A stretch of 64,000 nucleotides of DNA from Psychrobacter urativorans (GTDB lineage: Bacteria; Pseudomonadota; Gammaproteobacteria; Pseudomonadales; Moraxellaceae). The notes below the pieces were generated by a model. That model saw nothing but the letters and a program-made list of their open reading frames with translations, made no database searches and was not told the origin of the DNA. How positions within the stretch are numbered: the stretch's first letter is position 1; the number at the start of each line of letters is the position of its first letter. The stretch lies in assembly GCF_904846675.1 (NCBI RefSeq), contig NZ_CAJHBT010000001.1, positions 246,413 through 310,412 of the forward strand, read 5' to 3'. Positions 51,946 to 63,971 of the stretch are shown here, one piece after another. A program made the position numbers and the translations under genes.

Positions 51946-52734
51946 CTACCTCCCCCTGAACTCAGCCGCCCGTCTCTCAACCATCGCCATCACCCCTTCT
52001 TTAGCATCCTCCGAATGAAATAAAGGTGGCAGATAGCTATGAATATTCGCCAATGCTACGCTTGTGCCATTACGACTGGCATCTTGTGCCGAGGATAGTA
52101 GCGCTTGCACGCCAAGCGGTGCCGACTGGCAAATTTCTTGCGCAATAGTCAACGCACGCTCATATTCGATGCGCAAACAACGACTTCACTAACTAAGTTA
52201 AGCTTATCCGCCGTTTGCGCATCGAATGCTTTGCCAGTTAATAAATACGGCATGGCTTTTTGCCAACCAGCGGCTTGTACAAAGCGTACGGTCGCCCCGC
52301 CAAACGGCATGATACCGCGTTGGACTTCCATTTGCGCAAAGTTGCAGTTACCGCTAGCAATGACCACATCACTATTTAACATCAGCTCAATCCCAGCGGT
52401 AAAACAAGTTCCTTGTACCGCAACGACGATAGGTTTCGTGCGCAATTTACCACCAATTCCCCATGGATCGATTTGACTATCGTTAAACTCAAACGCGCCT
52501 TTGTCCCATTTATCCTGTAGCTCCATCAAAGTCCAGCCCAGCAGTGAAATGCTCACCATGGGCGAAGATGAGCGCACAGCGTAGATTGTCGTCGTTATCG
52601 TAACGAGTAAGCGCATCAGACAGTTGCGCTATCATATGGCTATCGAAAGCATTGCGCTTGTCCACACGATTCAGCCCAATCAGGCAGACATAATCTTGAA
52701 CTTCATAAGTGATACGGTTATTTATAGGGGTCAT
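51946..52734 (-). pseudogene. Enoyl-CoA hydratase/isomerase with two frameshifts
   Basis: Three overlapping minus-strand frames make one crotonase. Part 1 (52734 to about 52540): VCLIGLNRVDKRNAFDSHMI and FAHGEHFTAGLDF. Part 2 (about 52540 to 52180): LMELQDKWDKGAFEFND, KPIVVAVQGTCFTAGIELML, QRGIMPFGGATVRFVQAAGW and AFDAQTADKLNLVSEVV. Part 3 (about 52176 to 51946): RIEYERALTIAQEICQSAPL and VMAMVERRAAEFRGR. The two breaks look like single-base indels. The oxyanion-hole regions (HFTAGLD, GTCFTAGIE) remain recognisable. The product would have acted on a 2-enoyl-CoA. It lies directly downstream of the RT gene, on the opposite strand. Confidence 0.88.
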
Positions 52735-53067
52735 AGCGTTATCCTTTTAGGCTTTTTAATAATTTGATAGCGGCTCTTTCAATATAGCCAGCCATGCCGC
52801 ACAACGCAATCCGCTTTATACCATATCGAGACTACTTTAATTTTATAGTATTCAGACATGTGGCACAGTGGCTGGTAAAATTTATGCAGCCTCTGGAACC
52901 ACGTACAGCAAGCATATAAATTTTTACCAGCCACGACACTTATCCTAAAGCCTGTATTTAGAACTGACGCTATTAATATTACTTTTATAACCCAACGATA
53001 TCCAAATGGTAGAGCGCTAAATCTGCTACACTTGCCTGTTATATCCACACATCGTAAGCTTCCCACT
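52735..53067. other. Intergenic region with palindromic repeat copy B
   Basis: About 330 bases; it holds the repeat at 52868-52934 and otherwise no gene. Confidence 0.4.
52868..52934 (+). repeat. Palindromic repeat family, copy B (67 bp)
   Basis: Perfect 13-bp end arms GTGGCTGGTAAAA (52868-52880) / TTTTACCAGCCAC (52922-52934). The interior has TGCAGCCTCTG and ACAGCAAGC, as in copy A (24634-24710) read on its minus strand, although the arms differ in sequence. Confidence 0.8.
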
Positions 53068-54099
53068 ATGACAAGTAAGCCCATGACCAGTCACCCCAGC
53101 GCCAGTAAACATAGAAACAGATCTCCCGCTACCGCTAAAAAACTAGGCAAGCTGCATCCACGCAATCCGCACCAAGGTCGTTATGACTTTGAGGTGTTAA
53201 CCCGCGCTTTACCTGAGCTTGCAGGCCACACCATTACCAATCCTAATGGCGAGCCCACTATTAATTTCTCTGACCATCAAGCCGTGCGCGTGCTCAATCA
53301 GGCGCTGTTGGTTCATTATTATGGTGTCAAGTTTTGGGATATCCCAGAAGGTTATTTGTGTCCACCGATTCCAGGACGCGCAGATTACATTCATTATGTT
53401 GCTGACCTGCTCGCGCAGACCACGCATATTAATGAAGACAATACCCCGCCTACGGGTAAGCAAATTCATGCCCTAGATATTGGTACCGGTGCCAGCGCAA
53501 TTTACCCAATTATCGGTAGCCAAAGCTACGGCTGGCGCTTTACTGCGAGTGATATTGATCCAGTATCGGTTAATACCGCAGCTCTTATTTGCGAAGCAAA
53601 TCCCAAATTAAAAAGCGCGGTTAAAGTAAAATTGCAGCCCCAGCCAAAGCATATTTTTACGAATATTATCGGTCGCCAAGATTATTTTGATGTGGTTATT
53701 TGCAACCCTCCCTTTCATGCCTCTCTTGAAGAAGCTATGGAAGCCAATAGCCGTAAGCAAAACAATCTACAGAAGCACCGTGCTAAGAATGACAAGGTCA
53801 ATCAAAGCTTATCTAAATCTGGCGATGCCAAGCAAAACCTAAATTTTGGTGGTCAGCATAAAGAGTTGTGGAGCGAAGGCGGCGAGATTGCCTTTTTGAC
53901 TAAGATGGCAAAAGAGAGTCAAGACTTCGCAGAGCACGTTGGCTGGTTTACAACCTTAGTATCTAAGTCTGAAAATATTAAACCGTTGCAGCTGTTATTA
54001 AAGCAGCTTGATGTCGCGCAAATGCGAATCATTGAGATGAGCCAAGGTCAAAAAAATACCCGTGTATTAGCATGGCGTTTCGATACTAATGAAGAGTAA
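53068..54099 (+). CDS. rlmF: 23S rRNA (adenine-1618 N6)-methyltransferase
   Basis: A 343-residue SAM-dependent methyltransferase. The RlmF hallmark at the N-terminus is [20 protein letters not shown] and [20 protein letters not shown]. The SAM-binding loop is [18 protein letters not shown] (near residue 140). The catalytic NPPF motif is in [15 protein letters not shown]. It ends [12 protein letters not shown]. RlmF methylates A1618 of 23S rRNA. The start is uncertain between ATG 53068 and ATG 53083, neither with a strong ribosome site; the earlier TTG at 53032 is less likely. A terminator with an adjacent parS-like site follows. Confidence 0.92.
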   Translation: MTSKPMTSHPSASKHRNRSPATAKKLGKLHPRNPHQGRYDFEVLTRALPELAGHTITNPNGEPTINFSDHQAVRVLNQALLVHYYGVKFWDIPEGYLCPPIPGRADYIHYVADLLAQTTHINEDNTPPTGKQIHALDIGTGASAIYPIIGSQSYGWRFTASDIDPVSVNTAALICEANPKLKSAVKVKLQPQPKHIFTNIIGRQDYFDVVICNPPFHASLEEAMEANSRKQNNLQKHRAKNDKVNQSLSKSGDAKQNLNFGGQHKELWSEGGEIAFLTKMAKESQDFAEHVGWFTTLVSKSENIKPLQLLLKQLDVAQMRIIEMSQGQKNTRVLAWRFDTNEE

Positions 54100-54140
54100 T
54101 ATCTACAATCAGCAATGTTTAAAGAAACAGTATTAGTTAA

Positions 54141-54156
54141 AGTTCCACGTGAAACA
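54141..54156. promoter_or_regulatory. parS-like site 6 (before the rlmF terminator)
   Basis: AGTTCCACGTGAAACA matches the parS consensus at 14 of 16 positions; the C for T change falls at a position known to vary in Bacillus parS. It abuts the terminator stem. Confidence 0.65.
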
Positions 54157-54192
54157 AAAACACCGCTTTGGTTGCCAAAGCGGTGTTTTTTA
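54157..54192. terminator. Terminator after rlmF
   Basis: ACACCGCTTTGG and CCAAAGCGGTGT form a 12-bp stem followed by TTTTTT. Nearly the same stem recurs at 55217-55252. Confidence 0.92.
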
Positions 54193-54258
54193 ATTATAGC
54201 ATTAGAGATAGTGCTTAAATAAATAACACGCCCTCATTTCATTTAGAGTTAGCCACCT

Positions 54259-54924
54259 TTAATACTTCCATTCAAGGGTTGGAAATTGCCAATCGTAGCG
54301 AATAGCCAACATGCGTATGGTAAAAATCGTACTCATAACTGAGATATCAGCGACCCAATCTGTTATGCCCAAATTCTGCAGTACAAAGTAGAGAGCACCG
54401 CCAGTTAAAGCTGCGGAGATATAAATTTCTTGCTGCAGTACTAGCGGAATCTCGTTGCAGATCATATCGCGAATAATGCCGCCTACCACAATGGTAATCA
54501 CCCCTAACAGTAATGCCACGGGTACATTTTCGCCCATGCTATCGGCAACCTTGACACCGATTAAAGTAAATGCTGACAGACCTATAGTATCGGAAAGTTT
54601 GAGGAACCTATCTACTCGTCTTGAGCTAGGATGAAAAAATATTTGCATCAACAATGAAGATATGGTGATGACGGTAAGGTAGTTCATATCCTCCATCCAA
54701 AATAGCGGATGACGATCCAAAATCACATCGCGTACCGTGCCGCCACCAATAGCAGTGACTACAGATACCAACAAGCAGCCGAATACATCAAAGTTTTTAT
54801 GTTTGGCCAGTATCGTGCCCGAAATACTACAAGCCACAATGCCAATCATATCAAACAAATATATCAAAGAGCGCGGATCAAAAGTGGTGATCAGTGCTGC
54901 AGGGTCCAATGCGATAGCCAACAT
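54259..54924 (-). CDS. TRIC-family / UPF0126 membrane protein
   Basis: A 221-residue inner-membrane protein with six or seven helices formed by two copies of a UPF0126 (YicG) domain. The signature Gly-rich stretches are present in both: VVTAIGGGTVRDVILDRHPL and ITIVVGGIIRDMICNEIPLV. These GGGxxRD motifs are typical of prokaryotic TRIC channels, which conduct monovalent cations such as K+. No partner gene is adjacent. The start ATG at 54924 has only a weak ribosome site. Confidence 0.88.
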   Translation of the reverse strand: MLAIALDPAALITTFDPRSLIYLFDMIGIVACSISGTILAKHKNFDVFGCLLVSVVTAIGGGTVRDVILDRHPLFWMEDMNYLTVITISSLLMQIFFHPSSRRVDRFLKLSDTIGLSAFTLIGVKVADSMGENVPVALLLGVITIVVGGIIRDMICNEIPLVLQQEIYISAALTGGALYFVLQNLGITDWVADISVMSTIFTIRMLAIRYDWQFPTLEWKY

Positions 54925-55201
54925 GGGCGAGTCTCATTAATATCGTAATTATTATTAAACGATATGGGGGTGTTAACTCTAAAAAATAGTCTCTGTCAGT
55001 GCCGTGGTCGAAAGTTCAATACCCCTTAATATTAAGTCATCTAATATCGATACTGCCTAATATCTCGGCTTTGTCCTGTAACCAAGTGCTGAAGCGCCAG
55101 CCTAACTAAACCCCAAACAGTCCAAAACCAGCAGTTACTGCCGTGATGACTAGGCATGCTCTCATTTACCTTTCCATTTATTATAGTTAATTATGATATT
55201 A
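54925..55201. other. Intergenic region upstream of the TRIC-family gene
   Basis: With the parS site and gyrB terminator it makes about 350 gene-free bases. No further feature seen. Confidence 0.35.
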
Positions 55202-55217
55202 AGTTTCACGTGAAACA
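55202..55217. promoter_or_regulatory. parS-like site 7 (next to the gyrB terminator)
   Basis: AGTTTCACGTGAAACA matches parS at 15 of 16 positions and directly abuts the terminator. Confidence 0.8.
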
Positions 55218-55252
55218 AAAAAAACCGCTTTGGTAACCAAAGCGGTTTTTTT
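55217..55252 (-). terminator. gyrB terminator
   Basis: AAAACCGCTTTGG and CCAAAGCGGTTTT form a 13-bp stem with A and T runs on both sides. It is nearly identical to the rlmF terminator. Confidence 0.9.
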
Positions 55253-55274
55253 ATAATTGGAAAAACTCTGATTG

Positions 55275-58475
<3,201 letters not shown>

Positions 58476-59672
58476 CTAATAAGCAGAAAGCATACCTTGT
58501 TTCATGTGAAACATATTCGGCGCTGACCAATACTTATTAATTAAAGGCACAATATCATCCGTCAAACTGGTTATAAATACCTGACAAGGCAGCTTTGATA
58601 AGGTTGCTAATAGAATCTCTAACGCTCTGTCATCGAGTTCTGCGGTGATATCGTCTAGCAAAACCACAGGCGTAGTGTTTGCTTGATTGGTAATTTTCGA
58701 GGCATCTGTTATCTCTGATGCTATATCTAAGCTACTGAGCAATAAAGGTAATTGCGATAAACGTAGCGCGGTAATTAATAGCTTCTTTTCGCCACGCGAC
58801 AGTACATTCGCCGCCTGCTCTTTTAGAGCCGGTAGCTTAGTATTAACATCGTTGTCAGTAACATTATGAGCGTTACTATTAGAGCGCCAATGCACATGAA
58901 CATCAGCACGGTGGCTGCCAATACGGGTATAGCCCAATTGCAAATCTTGGGTTAAACGCTCTTGTAGTTGTTCATCAAAAGGAATGCTGACATCATAACC
59001 AGGACTATAGCTTAAGCTCAATTGCTGCGCATAAGTAGGTAGTAGCTGGGCGATACTTTGGGCAAAATAAGGCTGCCAGGCCTCAAAGATACGTTGGCGA
59101 TAATGATGAATTAAAGCCGCATGGTTGGCCAAACCCTTATCCCATGACTTTAGCTCAGCTTGCTGGCTTTGCGACAGATGCTTGGTTTGTTTCAGGAGAC
59201 TGTTGCGTTGTTTGAGCAGACGCTGATAAGCGACCCATTGCGGGTGAAAGCCTTGTTTCATGTGAAACACTAACCAATCTAATAACTGGCGACGGCTGGC
59301 ACTGCCCTGCTCTAACATGTCCATGGTAGAGGGGTCGATGAGTAAGGTAGGCAGTTGTTCTGTGAGGATACTTTGATTATAAACCGTGCTTTGATTAAGG
59401 CGTAGAACAGTCGTAGCATCCGCTTGTTTTTGAATGGCTAAAGTGCTGCCATCGCTAAGCTTGGCATGCACTGTTGCTGCTGGCTGATGATGCTGTACAT
59501 AGCGTTTGGGCTGGCTATGGCGAAAGCTTTTACCACGTGATAATAAGAATATCGCCTCTAACAAAGAGGTTTTACCACTACCATTCGCCCCGATAACGAC
59601 ATTACAGGCAGCGGCTTGCATATTGACTTGGCTGAGATTACGCAAATGCGAGACTTGTAGACGTTCAATCAT
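58476..59672 (-). CDS. recF: DNA replication and repair protein RecF
   Basis: A 398-residue ABC-type ATPase. It starts MIERLQVSHLRNLSQVNMQA, with Walker A VVIGANGSGKTSLLEAIFLL (Gly28-Thr35), the recF-specific LLIDPSTMDMLEQGSASRRQ and YTRIGSHRADVH. The C-terminal part has LSRGEKKLLITALRLSQL (signature) and VLLDDITAELDDRALEILL (Walker B and D-loop). RecF helps load RecA at gaps. It is slightly longer than the E. coli protein (357), with an insert before Walker B. Two parS-like sites lie inside the coding region. Confidence 0.95.
   Translation of the reverse strand: MIERLQVSHLRNLSQVNMQAAACNVVIGANGSGKTSLLEAIFLLSRGKSFRHSQPKRYVQHHQPAATVHAKLSDGSTLAIQKQADATTVLRLNQSTVYNQSILTEQLPTLLIDPSTMDMLEQGSASRRQLLDWLVFHMKQGFHPQWVAYQRLLKQRNSLLKQTKHLSQSQQAELKSWDKGLANHAALIHHYRQRIFEAWQPYFAQSIAQLLPTYAQQLSLSYSPGYDVSIPFDEQLQERLTQDLQLGYTRIGSHRADVHVHWRSNSNAHNVTDNDVNTKLPALKEQAANVLSRGEKKLLITALRLSQLPLLLSSLDIASEITDASKITNQANTTPVVLLDDITAELDDRALEILLATLSKLPCQVFITSLTDDIVPLINKYWSAPNMFHMKQGMLSAY
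58498..58513. promoter_or_regulatory. parS-like site 8 (end of recF)
   Basis: TGTTTCATGTGAAACA matches parS at 15 of 16 positions. Confidence 0.72.
59254..59269. promoter_or_regulatory. parS-like site 9 (inside recF)
   Basis: TGTTTCATGTGAAACA, identical to site 8, matches parS at 15 of 16 positions. Confidence 0.72.
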
Positions 59673-59791
59673 AATACTTACAACCGCCCGTTTCTATTGT
59701 CTATCATCGCATGAATAAGTTGCTTTAATTAAGTGGAACTAGCTCTAATTAAATAGCTCAGTTAAGTGGCTTTAGTAATAAATACTAATCA

Positions 59792-60967
59792 CTATATACG
59801 CATTGGCATGATGACATATTGATAAAATTCATCATTAAGCTGATTCACCAATACCGAAGCATTAGACTGACTCATATGCATTTGTAAATCGCCTTGGATA
59901 ACACCGAGCACGTCTTGCAAATAAGCCGCATTGAACGACAGCTCCATCGGCTCGCCTTGATATTTAGCTTGAATCATCTCAACCGCTTCATCTTGCTCAG
60001 CGTTATTGGCACGTACTTCAACCATACCATCGCTAGCAAAATTAAACACTACTCCGCGAGACTTCTCATTACTTAAAATAGCCACACGGCGTAGCACGTC
60101 AGTCATTTTTTCTTGATTAAACAGCGCTAATTTATCAGTATTACTGGGCATAACGCGGCGGTAATCAGGGAACTTGCCATCAATAAGACGCGCGGTAAAC
60201 GTAACCATTAAGTCCTGGCTCACTTGCCCTGTGCTATCCGCATCACCAAACGGTAAGCTAACCTGTAAAAATTCACGGCCAAAGCTTAGAGTCACTAGAT
60301 TGTCTTGTTCGCCGAGCATTTTACCCAGCTCAGTTGCTAAACGCTCAAGCTCAATCACCGCTTTACGCGGTAAAATAGCTTGCATATTTAAGTCAGCGCT
60401 AACATCAATCACACTACGGGCTAAGGCCAATCGATGGCCATCGGTAGCAACCGTAGTTAGTTGCTGCTGAGACACGTCAAACAGCATCCCCGTTAGATAA
60501 TAGCGGACATCTTGAATCGCCATTGCAAACTGGGTTTTGTGAATCAAATCCGTAAGACGGCTACGGTCAATAGTCAATGCAGTGATGTTCTCAGGATTAC
60601 CTAAGCTTGGATAGTCCTCGCTTGGCAAAGTCCCTAAGGTAAAGCGGCTCTTGCCACTGGTGAGCAAACAACGCTCATTTTCTTGGCTGGCAAGGTTCAA
60701 TTGTGCCTGCGCCGGTAATGACCTGCAAATGTCTTTTAACTTTATCGCTGGTAAAGTAAGCGAACCTGCTTCTATACAAGCGCCAGCTGGCAATTTTAGT
60801 ATCGAGGTTAGCTCCACTTCTAAGTCAGAAGCGGTCAAAATAAGCTCAGACTCAGTCAGCTGCAGCTTGATATTACCTAAAATCACCATATTGTGGCGCT
60901 TGTCGGCGGCCTTGGCGATCAAGTTAATGGCTTTTAATAACGACTCTCGACTAAGCGATAATTGCAT
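59792..60967 (-). CDS. dnaN: DNA polymerase III beta subunit (sliding clamp)
   Basis: A 391-residue protein with the three-fold repeated clamp architecture. It starts MQLSLSRESLLKAINLIAKA, with the clamp motif KRHNMVILGNIKLQL. The second domain has ATDGHRLALARS near residue 175. The C-terminal part is LQDVLGVIQGDL, ending with the conserved YQYVIMPMRI. The clamp tethers polymerase III to DNA and regulates initiation through Hda. It lies between dnaA and recF on the same strand. Length is slightly above E. coli (366). Confidence 0.96.
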   Translation of the reverse strand: MQLSLSRESLLKAINLIAKAADKRHNMVILGNIKLQLTESELILTASDLEVELTSILKLPAGACIEAGSLTLPAIKLKDICRSLPAQAQLNLASQENERCLLTSGKSRFTLGTLPSEDYPSLGNPENITALTIDRSRLTDLIHKTQFAMAIQDVRYYLTGMLFDVSQQQLTTVATDGHRLALARSVIDVSADLNMQAILPRKAVIELERLATELGKMLGEQDNLVTLSFGREFLQVSLPFGDADSTGQVSQDLMVTFTARLIDGKFPDYRRVMPSNTDKLALFNQEKMTDVLRRVAILSNEKSRGVVFNFASDGMVEVRANNAEQDEAVEMIQAKYQGEPMELSFNAAYLQDVLGVIQGDLQMHMSQSNASVLVNQLNDEFYQYVIMPMRI

Positions 60968-61147
60968 GCTGGGTTACTCTTATTTGAATGACTATTAATT
61001 CAGTATCTTGATATTAATACAGTATTTTTATAAAAAAATTAAATTATATCGGTAATTATTAGTCCAATAGCTAATATTTAGCCCTATTTTATTTTAAATC
61101 ATTATAAACCATATTTATCCACTAAGACACTTTGTGACTGCTATTAG

Positions 61148-62608
61148 CTAGGCTGCTTGCAGCATCATTGCTAACGACTTGTAATCCTTATCAAAGGCAG
61201 GATCTTCTGCGCGCAGTTGCGCCACCTTATCACAAGCATGCATCACCGTCGTATGATCGCGACCGCCGAATGACTGACCGATATTTGGAAAGCTATCACC
61301 GGTTAGCTCACGCGATAATGCCATCGCTATTTGGCGGGGTCTAGCAATACTGCGTGTACGTTTGCGTCCCATAATATCTTTGACCGATACATCATAATAT
61401 TCTGCAACTATTTTACGGATATTGTCCATATTAATTGCTTGAACGCGCATAGCAACAATGTCTTTTAACGCATATTGCACCATTTCCAGCGTAATCGGTG
61501 CACCTGTTAAGTTGGCATTAGCAAATACTTGGTTTAATGCGCCTTCTAAACGCCTGACGTTAGAGACCACATTTTGTGCGATGAATAATGCGCAATCTTT
61601 TGGTAACGTCATTCCGAACCATGCTGCTTTCTTTTGCAAGATTTGCACACGGGTGTCAATTTCAGGCGGTTCAACCGCAACTGTCAAACCCCAAGAAAAG
61701 CGTGAGCGAAAGCGTTCATCGAATTCAGTCATTTGTGATGGATGGCGATCTGACGCCAAAATAAGTTGTTTATCACCACTAGTAAAATCAGCAAATAAAG
61801 TTAAAAATTCATTACTACTTTTGGTTTTGCCTGCTAATACATGAATATCATCTACAATTAGTAAATCTACTTTTTTTATTTTCTTTTTAAAGTCTTCTAT
61901 TTTATTATTTCTTAATGAATATACTAATTGATTAATAAATTTTTCAGAAGTGAAATAATAAAAACTTCTATTATTTTTTGAATAGCGATTTGCTACAGAA
62001 TGCATTAAATGAGTTTTTCCCAAACCTGAAGAGCCATATATAAATAAAGGATTGTGACGATTTTTTGATTGCGGTTTACTAAGCTCATAACAGGCTTTAT
62101 AAGCCAAATTATTTGATTTACCTGTGACAAAAGTCTCAAAAGTAAAGTCTGGATTCAGATAGCTTAACGATCTGGCGTCAGCCGCATCGGCAAGGGCGGC
62201 CTGCTTCGCCTCACTATTAACGCCAATACTACTGGTTTGGGACCTGGGGGGAGGGGAGGGATTACCGCTATCTTCAGGAAATAGGGTCTCGCCAAATAAA
62301 GTGCCAGATGCTTGAGTATTACGGTCTGTAGCTTCAGGTTCCAGATAAGCACTATGGCTGGCATTATCAACCCGAACCACGACTGCTTCGATATTACCTT
62401 GACTGTGCTTAGCTACCAGCTGCTCGATATCATGTAAATGGTTCTTTTTTATATATGAGACGAAATAATCATTGGGAGCGCGAACGATGAGTGTCTGCGC
62501 TTCTTGGTGCGCTGACAACGGTCTTAACCACATAGTAAAAACGTTGTCTTTAACGCTGTAACGCAAGTCCTCTAAGCATTTATCCCAAAGTGTGGCAGTA
62601 TCTATCAT
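61148..62608 (-). CDS. dnaA: Chromosomal replication initiator protein DnaA
   Basis: A 486-residue AAA+ initiator. Domain I: LWDKCLEDLRYSVKDNVFTM and MWLRPLSAH. Domain II (about 85-155) is variable and Pro/Ser-rich. Domain III: Walker A IYGSSGLGKTHLMHSVAN, Walker B VDLLIVDDIHVLAGKTKS, sensor LILASDRHPSQM and the Arg finger region FDERFRSRFSWGL. Domain IV: MALSRELTGDSFPNIGQSFG and GRDHTTVMHACDKV, the helix-turn-helix that reads DnaA boxes. Those boxes are found directly upstream (62758-62993). Start ATG 62608; no strong ribosome site is seen. Confidence 0.96.
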   Translation of the reverse strand: MIDTATLWDKCLEDLRYSVKDNVFTMWLRPLSAHQEAQTLIVRAPNDYFVSYIKKNHLHDIEQLVAKHSQGNIEAVVVRVDNASHSAYLEPEATDRNTQASGTLFGETLFPEDSGNPSPPPRSQTSSIGVNSEAKQAALADAADARSLSYLNPDFTFETFVTGKSNNLAYKACYELSKPQSKNRHNPLFIYGSSGLGKTHLMHSVANRYSKNNRSFYYFTSEKFINQLVYSLRNNKIEDFKKKIKKVDLLIVDDIHVLAGKTKSSNEFLTLFADFTSGDKQLILASDRHPSQMTEFDERFRSRFSWGLTVAVEPPEIDTRVQILQKKAAWFGMTLPKDCALFIAQNVVSNVRRLEGALNQVFANANLTGAPITLEMVQYALKDIVAMRVQAINMDNIRKIVAEYYDVSVKDIMGRKRTRSIARPRQIAMALSRELTGDSFPNIGQSFGGRDHTTVMHACDKVAQLRAEDPAFDKDYKSLAMMLQAA

Positions 62609-62757
62609 GGAGAATTATAACCTTATAACCTAAAGTGATTGATCTATCGTAACGCTTATATTTAAGCAGTAAGCAAAAGCTCTAAAACTTACTTTGCCCA
62701 CAAATATCATTAATATAAACTGTATTTCGAACTGGGCGCTAATCTATCACAATACCC

Positions 62758-62993
62758 TGTGGATAACATCCTGTTTTCTGTGGACAACCCTGTGGATATT
62801 TTTGGGGATAAGTTTAAATAAAAACTTATCCATATTCTATACACAGGTTATCCACAGGGTTACCCATAGTCCAAAGTTCTGATTTAACTAGTAAAAAACG
62901 ACTTATCCATAGATAATAGGCCTCCCAACAACAACAATATCTCTATATATATAAATCATTATTATTATTGAAAACAGCTATTTCTGTGGATAA
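62758..62993. other. Chromosomal replication origin (oriC) with DnaA boxes
   Basis: Perfect TTATCCACA boxes (either strand) lie at 62758-62766, 62848-62856 and 62985-62993. One-mismatch boxes lie at 62779-62787 (TGTGGACAA), 62791-62799 (TGTGGATAT), 62826-62834 and 62903-62911 (TTATCCATA). A very AT-rich run (about 62935-62970, ATATATATA and ATTATTATT) between the last boxes is a candidate unwinding element. Position next to dnaA and rpmH supports the call. Confidence 0.9.
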
Positions 62994-63205
62994 CTTTAAA
63001 AAACAAAGCAGATATCAAATTTATTTTTATCATAATGAGCAAAAATTAAATACGAATTAAGTCTCATAATTGCAATAAAATGATTATCAAAAATGATGTT
63101 ACTGATCAAGACTGTACGACTCTCAATATTAAAATTAGATAACGAGAATCCCAGCCAATTGACGGCAATCATTATCAGCGACAAGAACAACACCAAATTA
63201 GTTTA

Positions 63206-63234
63206 TTGACTAAAATCAGTTGCAATGGTATAAT
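63206..63234 (+). promoter_or_regulatory. rpmH promoter
   Basis: TTGACT (63206-63211) and TATAAT (63229-63234) are separated by 17 bases, close to the sigma-70 consensus, about 45 bases before the rpmH start. Confidence 0.85.
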
Positions 63235-63277
63235 CCTGCGTTATTACGAATTTAGTCCATTATTTGATAGGTGAGTT

Positions 63278-63412
63278 ATGAAACGTACATTCCAACCAAG
63301 CGTCATCAAACGCAAGCGTACTCACGGTTTCCGTGCTCGTATGGCAACAAAAAAAGGCCGTCAAGTTTTAGCACGTCGCCGCGCTAAAGGTCGCCATCGT
63401 CTTACCGTATAG
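63278..63412 (+). CDS. rpmH: 50S ribosomal protein L34
   Basis: A 44-residue, highly basic protein with the universal L34 sequence: [20 protein letters not shown], then [20 protein letters not shown], ending RLTV. AGGTGAG lies a few bases upstream. It is the first gene of the rpmH-rnpA-yidD group, transcribed away from dnaA. A sigma-70-like promoter precedes it. Confidence 0.97.
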   Translation: MKRTFQPSVIKRKRTHGFRARMATKKGRQVLARRRAKGRHRLTV

Positions 63413-63503
63413 TTTGACTTATCGGTAACATACGATATCTATGGAACGCAGTTATCTATTTTTATAAAGCATTGACCACAACTGCCACCTAACCATATAA
63501 TAT

Positions 63504-63531
63504 CAAAAGCGCCCAAATCGGCGCTTTTTTT
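63504..63531 (+). terminator. Terminator between rpmH and rnpA
   Basis: AGCGCC (63508-63513) and GGCGCT (63520-63525) form a stem followed by TTTTTT. It may be partial, to keep L34 expression above RnpA. Confidence 0.75.
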
Positions 63532-63595
63532 GTCGCTATATTTTGCTGAACTTAACCTATTCTTCTTCTCATCAACTCTGATTTCAGGTTGTATT

Positions 63596-63970
63596 ATGTC
63601 CAACACTCTCACACCTATATCTACTACTGCATGTTTCACCAAAGCGCAGCGTCTGCTAACGTCAGCGGCCTTTCGTGAGGTCTTTGATGCACCTGACCGC
63701 AAGTTGCATCAAAGACATCTGATGGCCTTTGTACGTAGCAATACGTGTGACCAGCCGCGGATAGGAATGGCCCTTACTAAACGAAAGGTGCCTACTGCGG
63801 TTACCCGTAATTTAATTAAACGCCAAATACGTGAAAACTTTCGCTTGCAAGCTTCTAAATTAGAAAACAAAGATGTTGTTTTTATTATTAAAAATTCTGT
63901 AAAAGGATTAAGTAATAAAGAACTAAGTAATCAAATAAATAATATTTTTAAAAAGATAGAAAAAAAATAA
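63596..63970 (+). CDS. rnpA: Ribonuclease P protein component
   Basis: A 124-residue basic protein. After a short N-terminal stretch (MSNTLTPISTTACFTKAQRL) comes the RnpA core: FREVFDAPDRKLHQRHLMAF, then PRIGMALTKRKVPTAVTRNL and IKRQIRENFRL with the RNR-like signature (TRNLIKRQIRE). It ends in a Lys-rich tail. It assists the RNase P RNA in trimming tRNA 5' ends. I use ATG 63596; the frame extends upstream through the rpmH terminator, which is not likely to be coding. Confidence 0.92.
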   Translation: MSNTLTPISTTACFTKAQRLLTSAAFREVFDAPDRKLHQRHLMAFVRSNTCDQPRIGMALTKRKVPTAVTRNLIKRQIRENFRLQASKLENKDVVFIIKNSVKGLSNKELSNQINNIFKKIEKK

Positions 63971-63971
63971 A

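Larger units (their letters stand above)
62609..63277. other. dnaA-rpmH intergenic region
   Basis: About 670 bases without a gene. It holds the origin (below), an AT-rich stretch and the rpmH promoter. Confidence 0.6.
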
